A stretch of 58,107 nt of DNA from Allomuricauda sp. TMED12. GTDB taxonomy: Bacteria > Bacteroidota > Bacteroidia > Flavobacteriales > Flavobacteriaceae. The stretch lies in NCBI GenBank assembly GCA_002167435.2, contig NHBR02000092.1, forward strand, positions 1-58,107, written 5' to 3'. Below, in pieces: positions 17,737 to 27,553 of this stretch. The notes under the pieces were generated by a model, which searched no databases, was not told the DNA's origin, and was given only the letters and a program-made list of their open reading frames with translations. The translations under genes and the position numbers were made by a program. Each line of letters begins with the position of its first letter. Positions within the stretch are counted from its first letter, which is position 1.

Positions 17737-19755
17737 ATGAAAAATATGACTAGAGTACTGCTTTTGGCACTGGTTATGGTCTTGGGTTTTTATAGCTGTA
17801 AAAATCAAGAGGAAACCAAAGCCGACGATAGCGCAATAGAAATCGACAGGGAATTGGTGGTCAGCATGGAGGATACCGGCATAAAAATACAACCCACGAT
17901 GTACGGAATCTTTTTTGAGGACATCAACTTTGCTGCGGATGGAGGTTTGTATGCCGAAATGATAAAAAACCGTTCTTTTGAGTTCACTCTGCCTAAAACA
18001 GGATGGGTTGAACCTAATAGCGATAGACATTCCTATAACAATGAGTCCGGATTTTTATCGGTTATCAAATATTCGGACGAAGGAACCAATCATAATTTTG
18101 CCCGTGTTTCGGTCAAGAACGATGAAGGTTATGTGCTCATTAATGAAGGCTTCCGTGGAATGGGAGTTAACGAAGGCGCTCAATACGACTTCTCGGTAGA
18201 TGCTGCAAAGCGATCCGGGGATATCGAAAAAATCAAACTACAAGTCATAGATTCTTTGGACAATGTGCTTGGAGAGACAGTAGTTTCACCTGATAGCGAT
18301 TCTTGGAAAACCTATGAATCCACATTTACCGTTAATAAATCAGAAATGAAAGCAAAGGTCAAAATCACCTTCCAAGGAGAAGGTGAAATTGACTTGGATA
18401 TGATTTCCCTTTTTCCTCAAGATACATGGAAAGGAAGAAAGAAAGGGCTTCGTAAGGATTTAGTTCAGTTACTTGACGATATGAACCCGGGGTTTCTTCG
18501 TTTTCCAGGTGGATGCATTGTAGAAGGAAGAACCTTGGCCAGAAGATACCAATGGAAAAAAACCGTAGGGGATATCGAGGATAGGGAAATATTGGTGAAT
18601 CGTTGGAACACCGAATTTGCGCACCGACCAACTCCGGATTACTATCAGAGTTTCGGACTGGGATTCTTCGAATACTTCCAATTATCGGAAGATATGGGAG
18701 CGGAGCCCCTTCCGATTTTGGGATGTGGGATTGCTTGCCAATTCAACACTGGGGAATTGGTTCCAATGGATGAATTAGATCCATATGTACAAGATGCCCT
18801 TGATTTGATAGAGTTCGCCAATGGGGACACCGACACTCCTTGGGGCCAGGTACGTGCAGATATGGGCCATCCAGAACCCTTCAACATGAAATACATTGGA
18901 ATTGGAAACGAGCAATGGGGACCGGCATACATTGAAAGATATAAAGTGTTCGAAGAAGCCATTAAATCCAAGTATCCAGAAATTATTATTGTTTCAGGAA
19001 GCGGACCCTTTCCAGAAGGAGATTATTTCGAATATGGTTGGGAACAATTGAAACAAATGAATGCAGAAATTGTGGATGAGCACTACTACAAACCACCAAA
19101 ATGGTTCCGTGAGAATGCAAATAGATACGACAGTTATGATCGTAATGGGCCCAAGGTTTTTGCAGGGGAATATGCTGCTCAAACCGTAGCCATAGCGAGC
19201 CCTGATAATAAAAACAACTGGGAGTCCGCACTTTCCGAAGCAGCCTTTATGACCGGGTTGGAAAGAAATGCAGAGGTAGTTCACCTCACATCCTATGCAC
19301 CTTTGATGGCGCATGCCGATGGCTGGCAATGGACGCCGGATATGATTTGGTTCAATAATTTGGAATCCTTCGGAACGCCAAACTACCAAGTACAGAAAAT
19401 GTATTCCACCAATCCAGGAACGGATCTTTTGAGGATTACCGAGAATGGAGATAAAATCATTGGAGAAGGAGGGCTTTATGCCAGTGCAGTAAAAGATAAC
19501 AATACCAACGAATTAATCATCAAAGTGGTAAATACATCAGATGCTGTAAAAAAGCTTTCCATTTTGGTGGAAGGTGGCAGCACACAAGAAAATGTTGAAG
19601 TGTTGACCATGGCCATGGATGATTTACAAGCTGAAAACTCCTTTGAAGACCCTTTGAAAATTAGTCCAAATGGAAGCTCTGCAACTATGGAGCGAAATAT
19701 ATTGGGGGTTACCATTCCAGCTCAAGCTTTCAGTATTTACAAAGTAAAGATTTAG
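17737..19755 (+). CDS. GH51 alpha-L-arabinofuranosidase with N-terminal binding domain, lipoprotein
   Basis: A 672-residue lipoprotein (C21 after GFYS). The N-terminal part contains the FFEDINFAADGGLYAEMIKN motif typical of the larger GH51 subgroup, with a CBM4/9-like beta-sandwich inserted at about residues 85-220. The barrel has acid/base E392 in GIGNEQWG and nucleophile E478 in FAGEYAAQ. A C-terminal beta-domain completes the protein. It lies 19 bp after the GH127 gene and 57 bp before araB. Probable substrates are terminal alpha-L-arabinofuranosides on arabinoxylan or pectic side chains. Confidence 0.93.
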   Translation: MKNMTRVLLLALVMVLGFYSCKNQEETKADDSAIEIDRELVVSMEDTGIKIQPTMYGIFFEDINFAADGGLYAEMIKNRSFEFTLPKTGWVEPNSDRHSYNNESGFLSVIKYSDEGTNHNFARVSVKNDEGYVLINEGFRGMGVNEGAQYDFSVDAAKRSGDIEKIKLQVIDSLDNVLGETVVSPDSDSWKTYESTFTVNKSEMKAKVKITFQGEGEIDLDMISLFPQDTWKGRKKGLRKDLVQLLDDMNPGFLRFPGGCIVEGRTLARRYQWKKTVGDIEDREILVNRWNTEFAHRPTPDYYQSFGLGFFEYFQLSEDMGAEPLPILGCGIACQFNTGELVPMDELDPYVQDALDLIEFANGDTDTPWGQVRADMGHPEPFNMKYIGIGNEQWGPAYIERYKVFEEAIKSKYPEIIIVSGSGPFPEGDYFEYGWEQLKQMNAEIVDEHYYKPPKWFRENANRYDSYDRNGPKVFAGEYAAQTVAIASPDNKNNWESALSEAAFMTGLERNAEVVHLTSYAPLMAHADGWQWTPDMIWFNNLESFGTPNYQVQKMYSTNPGTDLLRITENGDKIIGEGGLYASAVKDNNTNELIIKVVNTSDAVKKLSILVEGGSTQENVEVLTMAMDDLQAENSFEDPLKISPNGSSATMERNILGVTIPAQAFSIYKVKI

Positions 19756-19812
19756 GGAAACGCAACGTTTTGCCTGCGAAATAGATAATGAATTGAAGAT
19801 AGCACAGGATTA

Positions 19813-21489
19813 ATGAAGAAATATGTAATAGGACTCGATTATGGTTCCGACTCGGTTAGAGCGGTGATGATTGATGCCCAAAACGGAGCAGAATTGGCAT
19901 CAGAAGTGTTCTGGTACCCCAGATGGAAAGCACAAAAATTTTGTAAGCCAGCCATCAACCAGTTTCGTCAGCATCCCTTAGATCATATTGAGGGGTTGGA
20001 ACACACAATTAGTTCTGTAATGGAGCAAAGCGGGGTATCCCCAGAAACTGTAAAAGGTATTTGTATTGATACCACAGGTTCTTCCCCAATGCCGGTGACC
20101 AAAGATGGAACTGCACTGGCTTGTGTAGAGGGTTTTGAGGAGAACCCAAATGCAATGATGGTCCTTTGGAAAGATCATACAGCCGTAAATGAAGCCAATG
20201 AAATCAATGAATTGGCCAGAAACTGGGGAGGGGTTGATTATACCATGTTTGAAGGTGGGATTTATTCTTCAGAGTGGTTCTGGGCCAAAATACTTCATGT
20301 GGCCCGAGAAGACAAAGAGGTAATTGATGCTGCGCACACATGGATGGAGCATTGCGATTTTATCACCTACCTTTTGGCAGATGAGAAAGACTTAAAAGCA
20401 TTTAAAAGAAGCAGATGTGCGGCAGGACATAAGGCCATGTGGCACGAGAGCTGGGGTGGACTCCCTGATAAGGAGTTTTTATCCAGATTGGACCCCTATT
20501 TGGCATCGCTTCGAGATGATTTGTATGAAGAAACATTTACATCCAACGAAATAGCAGGTCATTTAAATGAAGAATGGGCAGGCAAATTGGGTCTAACCAC
20601 CGGTACGGTGATTGCCGTAGGTACTTTTGATGCCCATGCAGGAGCTGTTGGTGCCAAAGTGGATCACCATGCACTGGTTAGGGTAATGGGAACATCCACT
20701 TGCGATATCATGGTGTCATCCAATGAAGCTGTGGGGGACAAAACCGTTAAAGGAATCTGTGGACAGGTTGATGGTTCTGTAATTCCGGGCATGGTAGGAT
20801 TGGAAGCAGGTCAATCTGCTTTTGGCGATGTGTTGGCATGGTTCAAAAGTGTATTGCAATGGCCAATGGACAATCTTGTTTTAAATTCGAAGGTCCTTTC
20901 GGAAGTTCAAAAAGAAGAACTTAAGGCGGAAGTGGAATCAAAATTTATTAGAGCTTTGGCCGAACAAGCAGAGGGTATTCCTCTTTCTGAATCCGTGCCG
21001 GTAGCCTTGGATTGGGTAAATGGAAGAAGAACTCCGGATGCCAACCAAGAATTAAAAAGTGCTATTTCTGGAATCTCTTTGGGAACCAAGGCACCACATA
21101 TTTTTAAATCCTTAGTGAACGCGATTTGCTTTGGAGCCAAAATGATCGTAGATCGTTTTGAGGAGGAAGGAGTAAAAATCGAAACTGTAATCGGCATTGG
21201 CGGAGTGGCTAGAAAATCGCCTTTTATTATGCAGACATTGGCCAATGTATTGAACATGCCCATTAAAGTGGCGGAATCGGACCAAGCCCCTGCTTTGGGT
21301 GCGGCAATTTATGCCGCTGTAGCCTCAGGAATCTACGAAAATGTGATTGAGGCCAGTAAAGTAATGGGAAGTGATTTTGAAGCAGAATATTTCCCGCAAT
21401 CTTCACAAGTGGAAGTATATGCCAAATTACTGGAAGAATACAAACAACTTGGAAGTTTTGTGGAAGAACAAACCAATAAAAATAAATAA
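19813..21489 (+). CDS. araB: Ribulokinase
   Basis: A 558-residue FGGY-family kinase. The N-terminal ATPase fold starts GLDYGSDSVRAVMID, and the catalytic Asp lies in VGTFDAHAGAVGA. The C-terminal actin-like lobe has IGGVARKSPFIMQTLANVL and APALGAAIYAA, typical of AraB-type ribulokinases. It phosphorylates L-ribulose to L-ribulose-5-phosphate in the cytoplasm. araD begins two bases after its stop codon, so translation is probably coupled. Gene order here is araB-araD-araA. Confidence 0.95.
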   Translation: MKKYVIGLDYGSDSVRAVMIDAQNGAELASEVFWYPRWKAQKFCKPAINQFRQHPLDHIEGLEHTISSVMEQSGVSPETVKGICIDTTGSSPMPVTKDGTALACVEGFEENPNAMMVLWKDHTAVNEANEINELARNWGGVDYTMFEGGIYSSEWFWAKILHVAREDKEVIDAAHTWMEHCDFITYLLADEKDLKAFKRSRCAAGHKAMWHESWGGLPDKEFLSRLDPYLASLRDDLYEETFTSNEIAGHLNEEWAGKLGLTTGTVIAVGTFDAHAGAVGAKVDHHALVRVMGTSTCDIMVSSNEAVGDKTVKGICGQVDGSVIPGMVGLEAGQSAFGDVLAWFKSVLQWPMDNLVLNSKVLSEVQKEELKAEVESKFIRALAEQAEGIPLSESVPVALDWVNGRRTPDANQELKSAISGISLGTKAPHIFKSLVNAICFGAKMIVDRFEEEGVKIETVIGIGGVARKSPFIMQTLANVLNMPIKVAESDQAPALGAAIYAAVASGIYENVIEASKVMGSDFEAEYFPQSSQVEVYAKLLEEYKQLGSFVEEQTNKNK

Positions 21490-21491
21490 GG

Positions 21492-22193
21492 ATGAGCTCA
21501 AAATATAAATCGCTCAAAGAAGAATGCTATGAGGCCAACATGGAACTCAATGCCTTGGGACTGGTTATATATACCTTCGGTAATGTGAGTGCTGTGGACA
21601 GGGATAATGCTGTTTTTGCCATAAAACCCAGTGGCGTACCTTATGAAACTCTTAAAACTGAAGATATCGTGATCATGGATTACGATAATAATGTGGTAGA
21701 AGGTGAACTTAGACCTTCATCCGATACAAAAACACATAGTTATCTTTATAAAAATTGGGAAAACATTGGAGGCGTGGCTCATACACATGCCATGTATTCC
21801 GTTTCTTGGGCACAGGCCCAAAAGGATATTCCAATTTTTGGAACCACACATGCAGATCACTTGACACAAGATATTCCTTGCGCGCCACCCATGGCAGATG
21901 AACTCATTGAAGGAAACTACGAACACAATACAGGAATTCAAATCTTGGATTGTTTCAAGGAAAGAAATTTGGACTACAACGAGGTCGAAATGGTGCTGAT
22001 CGGAAACCATGGCCCATTTGCATGGGGCAAAAATGCAGCTAAGGCGGTATATAATACCAAAGTATTGGAAACAGTGGCCCAAATGGCCTATCTGACCTTA
22101 CAAATCAATCCGCAAGCTCCTAGACTAAAAGATTCACTAATAAAAAAACACTACGAGCGTAAGCATGGTAAAAATGCCTATTACGGTCAATAA
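21492..22193 (+). CDS. araD: L-ribulose-5-phosphate 4-epimerase
   Basis: A 233-residue class II aldolase/epimerase, the normal length for AraD. Zinc ligands are visible in VAHTHAMYS (the H-x-H pair) and in [10 protein letters not shown] (third His). The SGVPYE phosphate-binding segment and FGTTHADH are also family features. It converts L-ribulose-5-phosphate to D-xylulose-5-phosphate, the entry to the pentose phosphate pathway. It is placed between araB (2-bp gap) and araA (14-bp gap). Confidence 0.95.
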   Translation: MSSKYKSLKEECYEANMELNALGLVIYTFGNVSAVDRDNAVFAIKPSGVPYETLKTEDIVIMDYDNNVVEGELRPSSDTKTHSYLYKNWENIGGVAHTHAMYSVSWAQAQKDIPIFGTTHADHLTQDIPCAPPMADELIEGNYEHNTGIQILDCFKERNLDYNEVEMVLIGNHGPFAWGKNAAKAVYNTKVLETVAQMAYLTLQINPQAPRLKDSLIKKHYERKHGKNAYYGQ

Positions 22194-22207
22194 ATAACTA
22201 CAGTACA

Positions 22208-23713
22208 ATGAAAATATCCAACAAAGAAATCTGGTTTGTCACGGGAAGCCAACATCTATACGGGCCAGAGACTTTAAAACAAGTGGCCAGCAATTCAAAA
22301 GCTATTGTTGATGGATTGAATGCAGCGGGTAAGTTGCCGGTTACATTGGTTTTTAAACCCATAGTTACCACCCCTCAAGAAATTACTTCACTTTGTCGTG
22401 AAGCCAGTAATAATCCTTCATGTATTGGAATAGTGGCTTGGATGCACACCTTTTCTCCGGCAAAAATGTGGATTGCAGGTCTTACGATATTAAGTAAACC
22501 ATTATGCCATTTGCATACCCAATTTAATGCGGAAATCCCATGGGATAGTATTGACATGGATTTTATGAACCTGAACCAATCGGCGCATGGTGACCGAGAG
22601 TTTGGATTTATGATGTCCAGAATGCGCAAAAACCGTAAGGTTGTGGTAGGTCATTGGAAAGATGAACGCGTACAGAACAAATTGTCCATTTGGGCACGCG
22701 TAGCGCTTGGAGCTGATGAACTGAAACATATGAAAGTTGCCCGTATCGGGGATAATATGCGCGAGGTTGCCGTTACCGAAGGTGATAAGGTTGCCGCCCA
22801 AATGCGTTTTGGTGTAGCGGTGAACGGTTATGACTCTTCTGACGTTACCAATATTATTGCTGGATTAGACCAAAAAGCAGTTGATCAATTGATTGAGGAA
22901 TACGAAGCCAGCTACAATTTGTCAGAATCTCTTCAGAAAAATGGAGCGCAAAGACAATCTTTGATCGATTCAGCTAAAATAGAACTGGGACTTAGAACCT
23001 TTTTGGATGAAGGTGGGTTCAAGGCCTTTACCGATACTTTCGAGAATCTTGGCGCTTTGAAACAATTACCAGGTCTGGCAGTACAGCGTTTGATGTCAGA
23101 TGGTTACGGTTTTGGTGGAGAAGGTGATTGGAAAACCGCAGCCCTTACCAGAACGATGAAGGTAATGGCCGAAGGATTGGAAGGTGGAACCTCGTTTATG
23201 GAAGACTATACCTACCACTTTACTCCGCAAAAAGATTATGTATTGGGGTCCCACATGTTGGAGATTTGTCCGTCCATTGCAAGTGCAAAACCATCTTGTG
23301 AAGCACATCCTTTGGGTATTGGGGGTAAAGAAGACCCTGTAAGATTGGTTTTTGATTCGCCAGCAGGTGATGCATTGAACGCTTCATTGATTGACATGGG
23401 CAACAGGTTCCGATTGATCATTAACGAAGTAGAAGCTGTGGAACCAATGGCCGATTTGCCAAAATTACCGGTTGCACGTGTGCTATGGGATGCTAAACCA
23501 AACTTGGATGTCGCCGCAACCGCATGGATTCATGCAGGTGGAGCGCACCATACCGTTTATACCCAAGCTTTGACCACAGAATATATGGAAGATTTTGCCG
23601 ATATTTTCGGAATAGAACTTTTAGTCATAGATTCGGACACAAAACTTAGAGCATTTAAAGATCAACTCCATGCCAACGAAGCATACTACCATTTGTTTCA
23701 GCATGGCATGTAA
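22208..23713 (+). CDS. araA: L-arabinose isomerase
   Basis: A 501-residue enzyme beginning with the AraA pattern [17 protein letters not shown]. Metal-binding and catalytic segments are visible: [22 protein letters not shown] and the C-terminal [15 protein letters not shown]. It isomerises L-arabinose to L-ribulose. Length and motifs are standard. The gene is followed after 17 bp by an epimerase that supplies the correct anomer. Confidence 0.97.
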   Translation: MKISNKEIWFVTGSQHLYGPETLKQVASNSKAIVDGLNAAGKLPVTLVFKPIVTTPQEITSLCREASNNPSCIGIVAWMHTFSPAKMWIAGLTILSKPLCHLHTQFNAEIPWDSIDMDFMNLNQSAHGDREFGFMMSRMRKNRKVVVGHWKDERVQNKLSIWARVALGADELKHMKVARIGDNMREVAVTEGDKVAAQMRFGVAVNGYDSSDVTNIIAGLDQKAVDQLIEEYEASYNLSESLQKNGAQRQSLIDSAKIELGLRTFLDEGGFKAFTDTFENLGALKQLPGLAVQRLMSDGYGFGGEGDWKTAALTRTMKVMAEGLEGGTSFMEDYTYHFTPQKDYVLGSHMLEICPSIASAKPSCEAHPLGIGGKEDPVRLVFDSPAGDALNASLIDMGNRFRLIINEVEAVEPMADLPKLPVARVLWDAKPNLDVAATAWIHAGGAHHTVYTQALTTEYMEDFADIFGIELLVIDSDTKLRAFKDQLHANEAYYHLFQHGM

Positions 23714-23730
23714 TCAACTAACATAAAATT

Positions 23731-24921
23731 ATGATGATGAGGATAACCAAACCTTCAATATTTTACGCTGTTTTACTTTTGGTCTTTATCGTTACAGGCT
23801 GTAAGCAAAGCAAAAAAGAAAGCCAGTCAGAAATGGAAACTGTAAAAACCGAGAGCAAACAAAATCCGATTGAGGAAACCATCTTTGGCGAAATGCCAGA
23901 TGGTACAAAAGTGAAGAAGTTCACCCTAAAAAATGAAGCGGGAATGGAAGTTGATGTCATCACCTATGGTGGTATCATAACCCGTTGGACAGCTCCAGAT
24001 AAAAATGGACTTTATGAGGATGTGGTATTGGGCTTCGAATCCCTGGAACCATATTTGGATGGTAACCCCTACTTTGGAGCACTTATTGGTAGATACGGCA
24101 ACCGTATTGCCAATGGTGAGTTTGCCCTAGAAGGTAAAACCTACACATTGGCCAAAAATGACGGTGATAACCACCTCCATGGAGGAGAAAAGGGTTTTGA
24201 CAAAGTCCTTTGGAACGGTGTTGCCAAAAACACGGAAGAGGGTGCGGTTGTAGAACTTACCTACACCAGTCAAAATGGGGAAGAAGGATACCCCGGAAAA
24301 TTGGATGTAAAGGTTACGTACACACTCACGGATAACAACGAATTGGACATCCAATATGAGGCTGTAACGGACAAGCCGACCGTGGTTAACTTAACACAAC
24401 ATAGTTATTTTAACTTGTCGGGCCAACTTTCAGAGCAAATCTTGGACCATGAAATTTATCTGAATGCAGATACCTATTTGCCTGTTGATGGGGGACTGAT
24501 TCCCACTGGAGAGTTGAGACCTGTTGCTTCCACTCCTTTCGATTTTAAAGAGTCAAAATTAATTGGTAAGGAAATAGAAGCGGATAACGAACAACTGAAA
24601 CTTGGTAAGGGATATGATCATTGCTGGGTGCTCAATAAAGGAGAAGAAGGTTTTGGGATGGTAGCCTCGGCATATCATGGAGAAACAGGCCGCTTTATGG
24701 AAGTTTACACCAATGAACCAGGAATGCAATTTTACAGCGGAAACTTTTTGGATGGCACTTTGCCTGCAAAAGGTGGAGGGACTTATGGTCAACGTTCTGG
24801 ATTTTGTTTGGAAACACAACATTTTCCAAATAGCCCGAACCAAGCCGATTTCCCTTCCGTTAGATTAAATCCCGGAGAAACATATACATCCCGGACAATG
24901 TTCAAACTATCAACCAAATAA
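23731..24921 (+). CDS. galM: Aldose 1-epimerase (mutarotase), lipoprotein
   Basis: A 396-residue GalM-family protein with a lipoprotein signal (FIVTGC, C24), so it acts in the periplasm. Three ATG codons in a row (23731, 23734, and after Met3) make the exact start uncertain. Sugar-binding and catalytic residues are visible in GRYGNRIANGEF, NLTQHSYFNLSG (His) and FCLETQHFPNSPN (catalytic Glu). It interconverts alpha and beta anomers of the released sugar, likely L-arabinose, before uptake by the symporter encoded 9 bp downstream. Confidence 0.93.
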   Translation: MMMRITKPSIFYAVLLLVFIVTGCKQSKKESQSEMETVKTESKQNPIEETIFGEMPDGTKVKKFTLKNEAGMEVDVITYGGIITRWTAPDKNGLYEDVVLGFESLEPYLDGNPYFGALIGRYGNRIANGEFALEGKTYTLAKNDGDNHLHGGEKGFDKVLWNGVAKNTEEGAVVELTYTSQNGEEGYPGKLDVKVTYTLTDNNELDIQYEAVTDKPTVVNLTQHSYFNLSGQLSEQILDHEIYLNADTYLPVDGGLIPTGELRPVASTPFDFKESKLIGKEIEADNEQLKLGKGYDHCWVLNKGEEGFGMVASAYHGETGRFMEVYTNEPGMQFYSGNFLDGTLPAKGGGTYGQRSGFCLETQHFPNSPNQADFPSVRLNPGETYTSRTMFKLSTK

Positions 24922-24930
24922 AAAACTATT

Positions 24931-26550
24931 ATGCAGACACTGGATACTTTTGATTGGATTGCCATATCCCTATACTTTTTGGTCCTTCTTGGAATTGCAT
25001 TATGGGTAATTCGGAAAAAGGAAAACAATACCGAAGACTATTTTTTAGCCGGTAGAAACGTAGGGTGGTTTGTTGTTGGCGCCTCCATTTTTGCCTCCAA
25101 TATTGGTTCGGAGCATGTTGTGGGACTGGCAGGAGCTGGTGCTGGAGACCGTTTGCCCATGCTCATCTATGAAATACAGGCTTGGGTGGTTTTGATTTTG
25201 GGATGGGTATTTTTGCCCTTTTATGCGAGGGCGGGAGTTTTTACCATGCCCGAATTTTTGGAAAAACGTTTTGATGCCAGGGCTAGATGGATTTTATCGG
25301 TATTCTCCATTGTAGCCTACGTGCTTACCAAAATATCAGTAACCATTTATGCAGGTGGGGTAGTAGTTTCAGCACTTCTCGGAATCGATTTTTGGACAGG
25401 GGCTATTGCAACCGTTGTACTGACAGGTATTTATACGGTACTTGGGGGAATGCGTGCAGTTGTTTATACCGAAACGCTCCAAGCTATCATTTTGGTTATA
25501 GGTGCTGCGGCATTGACCATAATCGGACTCAATCATGTGGGTGGTTGGGAGAGTATGAAAGAAACCGTAACCCCAGAATATCTAAATATGTGGAGGTCGG
25601 CTTCTGACCCCGATTTTCCTTGGCCATCACTTCTGATTGCCAGTACCATTACGGGTATTTGGTACTGGTGTACGGACCAGTACATTGTGCAACGGGCATT
25701 GACCGCCAAGAACATAAAAGAAGGTAGGAGAGGTACCATTTTTGGGGCTTTGTTGAAATTGTTGCCCGTATTTTTATTTTTGATCCCGGGTGTAATTGCG
25801 CTTACATTAAAAATGAGAGGGGAATTAGATTGGGATAGTCCAGATCAGGCATTCCCTGTTTTGATGAGTAATTTATTGCCATCGGGCCTCAGAGGGTTGG
25901 TTGCAGCGGGACTATTGGCTGCTTTGATGAGCTCCTTGGCCTCTGTATTTAATTCATGTTCTACTTTGTTCACAGTAGATATCTACAAAAAATTAAGGCC
26001 CAACACACCAGAGAAAAAGCTCGTAAGAACTGGCCAAATAGCAACGGTAATCGTTGTGATTATAGGTATTGTTTGGATTCCTATAATGGCCAATATTTCT
26101 GGGGTACTTTATGAATACCTACAAAGTGTCCAATCATACATTGCTCCTCCAATAACTGCCGTATTCTTGCTGGGTATTTTCCATAAACGAATCAATTCAC
26201 AAGGTGCGTTCGTAACCATGGTCGTTGGATTTATTGTTGGTGCTTTGAGAATAATTCTTGAATTGGTCAAAGATTCATTAGATCCAGAAAGTTTCTGGTT
26301 CCTTTTGGGCGATATGAACTTTTTGTCCTTTGCGGCATGGTTCTTCCTTTTCTGCATTATTCTGATATTAGTTGTGAGCTATGCTACCGCACCACCTTCA
26401 GACGAAAAACTGAAGAATCTTACTTATGCTACCATTTCTGATGAAGAAAGAAAGAAGAACAAGAGCAGTTACAATTGGAAGGATATTGTTATTTCGCTCG
26501 TCATCATTGCTATCGTCATCTATGTGATGATATGGTTCAATGGTAAATGA
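24931..26550 (+). CDS. Sodium:sugar symporter, SSS family (SglT type)
   Basis: A 539-residue integral membrane protein with about 14 predicted helices. SSS features include the N-terminal NTEDYFLAGRNVGWFVVGASIFASNIGSEHVVG region and the sodium-binding AALMSSLASVFNSCSTLFTVDIYK segment. It resembles the Na+/galactose transporter vSGLT. As the last gene of the araBDA unit, next to a periplasmic mutarotase, L-arabinose is the inferred substrate. A strong intrinsic terminator follows at 26577. Confidence 0.93.
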   Translation: MQTLDTFDWIAISLYFLVLLGIALWVIRKKENNTEDYFLAGRNVGWFVVGASIFASNIGSEHVVGLAGAGAGDRLPMLIYEIQAWVVLILGWVFLPFYARAGVFTMPEFLEKRFDARARWILSVFSIVAYVLTKISVTIYAGGVVVSALLGIDFWTGAIATVVLTGIYTVLGGMRAVVYTETLQAIILVIGAAALTIIGLNHVGGWESMKETVTPEYLNMWRSASDPDFPWPSLLIASTITGIWYWCTDQYIVQRALTAKNIKEGRRGTIFGALLKLLPVFLFLIPGVIALTLKMRGELDWDSPDQAFPVLMSNLLPSGLRGLVAAGLLAALMSSLASVFNSCSTLFTVDIYKKLRPNTPEKKLVRTGQIATVIVVIIGIVWIPIMANISGVLYEYLQSVQSYIAPPITAVFLLGIFHKRINSQGAFVTMVVGFIVGALRIILELVKDSLDPESFWFLLGDMNFLSFAAWFFLFCIILILVVSYATAPPSDEKLKNLTYATISDEERKKNKSSYNWKDIVISLVIIAIVIYVMIWFNGK

Positions 26551-26576
26551 TACAATTAAAAAATATGATGAAAGTA

Positions 26577-26602
26577 ATGCCCCTTTTAAGGGGCATTTTT
26601 TT
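26577..26602 (+). terminator. Intrinsic terminator of the arabinose operon
   Basis: ATGCCCC (26577-26583) pairs with GGGGCAT (26590-26596) around a TTTTAA loop, followed by seven T. It closes the unit that runs from the GH51 gene to the symporter. Confidence 0.9.
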
Positions 26603-26643
26603 ATCAATAAACTGACCTCAAGGTTTTTATTTAAAAAGATGGA

Positions 26644-26687
26644 TTGACCAATATCATTTTTTACCAGCTTGTAGGGATATATCTTTG
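26644..26687 (+). promoter_or_regulatory. Crp/Fnr-type site plus TAnnTTTG promoter box for the usp genes
   Basis: TTGAC-CAAT-ATCAT at 26644-26657 is followed at fixed distance by TATCTTTG (26680-26687), a perfect match to the Bacteroidota -7 consensus. The site centre is 36.5 bp from the box end, which puts it at about -41.5 from the predicted start point. The same geometry recurs at four other promoters in this window. The first usp gene starts at 26705. Confidence 0.7.
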
Positions 26688-26704
26688 AGAAAAGCGAGAC
26701 GGTC

Positions 26705-27550
26705 ATGAAAACCATATTGATTCCTACAGATTTTTCTAAGAATGCCTTGCACGCATTGGAATATGCACAAGAACTTTTCAAGTGTGAACGGGCTTGTTTT
26801 TTTGTGTTACATGCTTACGCGGAAGAAGTTTATGGACAATATAAAACAGCAGAAAAGGAAGATATAGAAAAACTAAAGCAAGATAAGAAGGAGGAGACGG
26901 AGAAAAAGATGGACCAATTATTGGATACTGTCATCGGTGAACCACCTAACCCCTTGCATAATTTTGAGACCGTGGCATGTTTTGATAATCTTGTTGATGG
27001 AGTAAACAACTTTGTGGACGAAATGAACATCGATTTGGTGATTATGGGGACCAAAGGGGAGACCAGTAACCATAAAACCACATTTGGTAGTTATACCATC
27101 GAAATCTTTAAATATGTAAAGTGTCCTGTATTGGCAGTACCCGAAGATTTTGAGTATAAGCAGCCCAAAGCCATCCTTTTTCCAACAGATTATCTGCTTC
27201 CCTACAAGCGCAGGGAACTAAGGCTTTTGGGCGACTTGGCCGGTAAGTTTAAGTCAAAGGTGCATTGTTTGTACATTACCGATTTTGATGAACTCAGTCC
27301 AAGACAAGAGGATAACAGATTGTTTTTAGAAGAGACCCTTACCAAGCCATATCTATTTTTTGAGACAACCCCAGTCAAAAATAAAGCAGAGGTTATAGTG
27401 GAACAAGTAGAAAAGAAAGAAGCGGGAATGCTGGTAATGATGAACTCTAGACACTCTTTTTTTGAGGATATGCTCTATAGGTCAACTGTAGATTTACTTG
27501 GTTTGAAGATTAAAATACCATTTATGGTGATGCAAAACTTAAATCGGTGA
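26705..27550 (+). CDS. Tandem universal stress protein (UspA family)
   Basis: A 281-residue protein consisting of two Usp folds in tandem. Domain 1 has MKTILIPTDFSKNALHALEYA and the ATP-loop-like LVIMGTKGETS (about residues 112-122); domain 2 (about 155-280) is more degenerate and lacks a clear G-x2-G-x9-G[ST] loop. Cytoplasmic, no signal peptide. The second usp gene follows after 3 bp, so the two form an operon. A Crp/Fnr-like site at -41.5 suggests induction under low oxygen or redox change, as for Usp proteins in other bacteria. Ligand and exact role unknown. Confidence 0.88.
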   Translation: MKTILIPTDFSKNALHALEYAQELFKCERACFFVLHAYAEEVYGQYKTAEKEDIEKLKQDKKEETEKKMDQLLDTVIGEPPNPLHNFETVACFDNLVDGVNNFVDEMNIDLVIMGTKGETSNHKTTFGSYTIEIFKYVKCPVLAVPEDFEYKQPKAILFPTDYLLPYKRRELRLLGDLAGKFKSKVHCLYITDFDELSPRQEDNRLFLEETLTKPYLFFETTPVKNKAEVIVEQVEKKEAGMLVMMNSRHSFFEDMLYRSTVDLLGLKIKIPFMVMQNLNR

Positions 27551-27553
27551 ACA

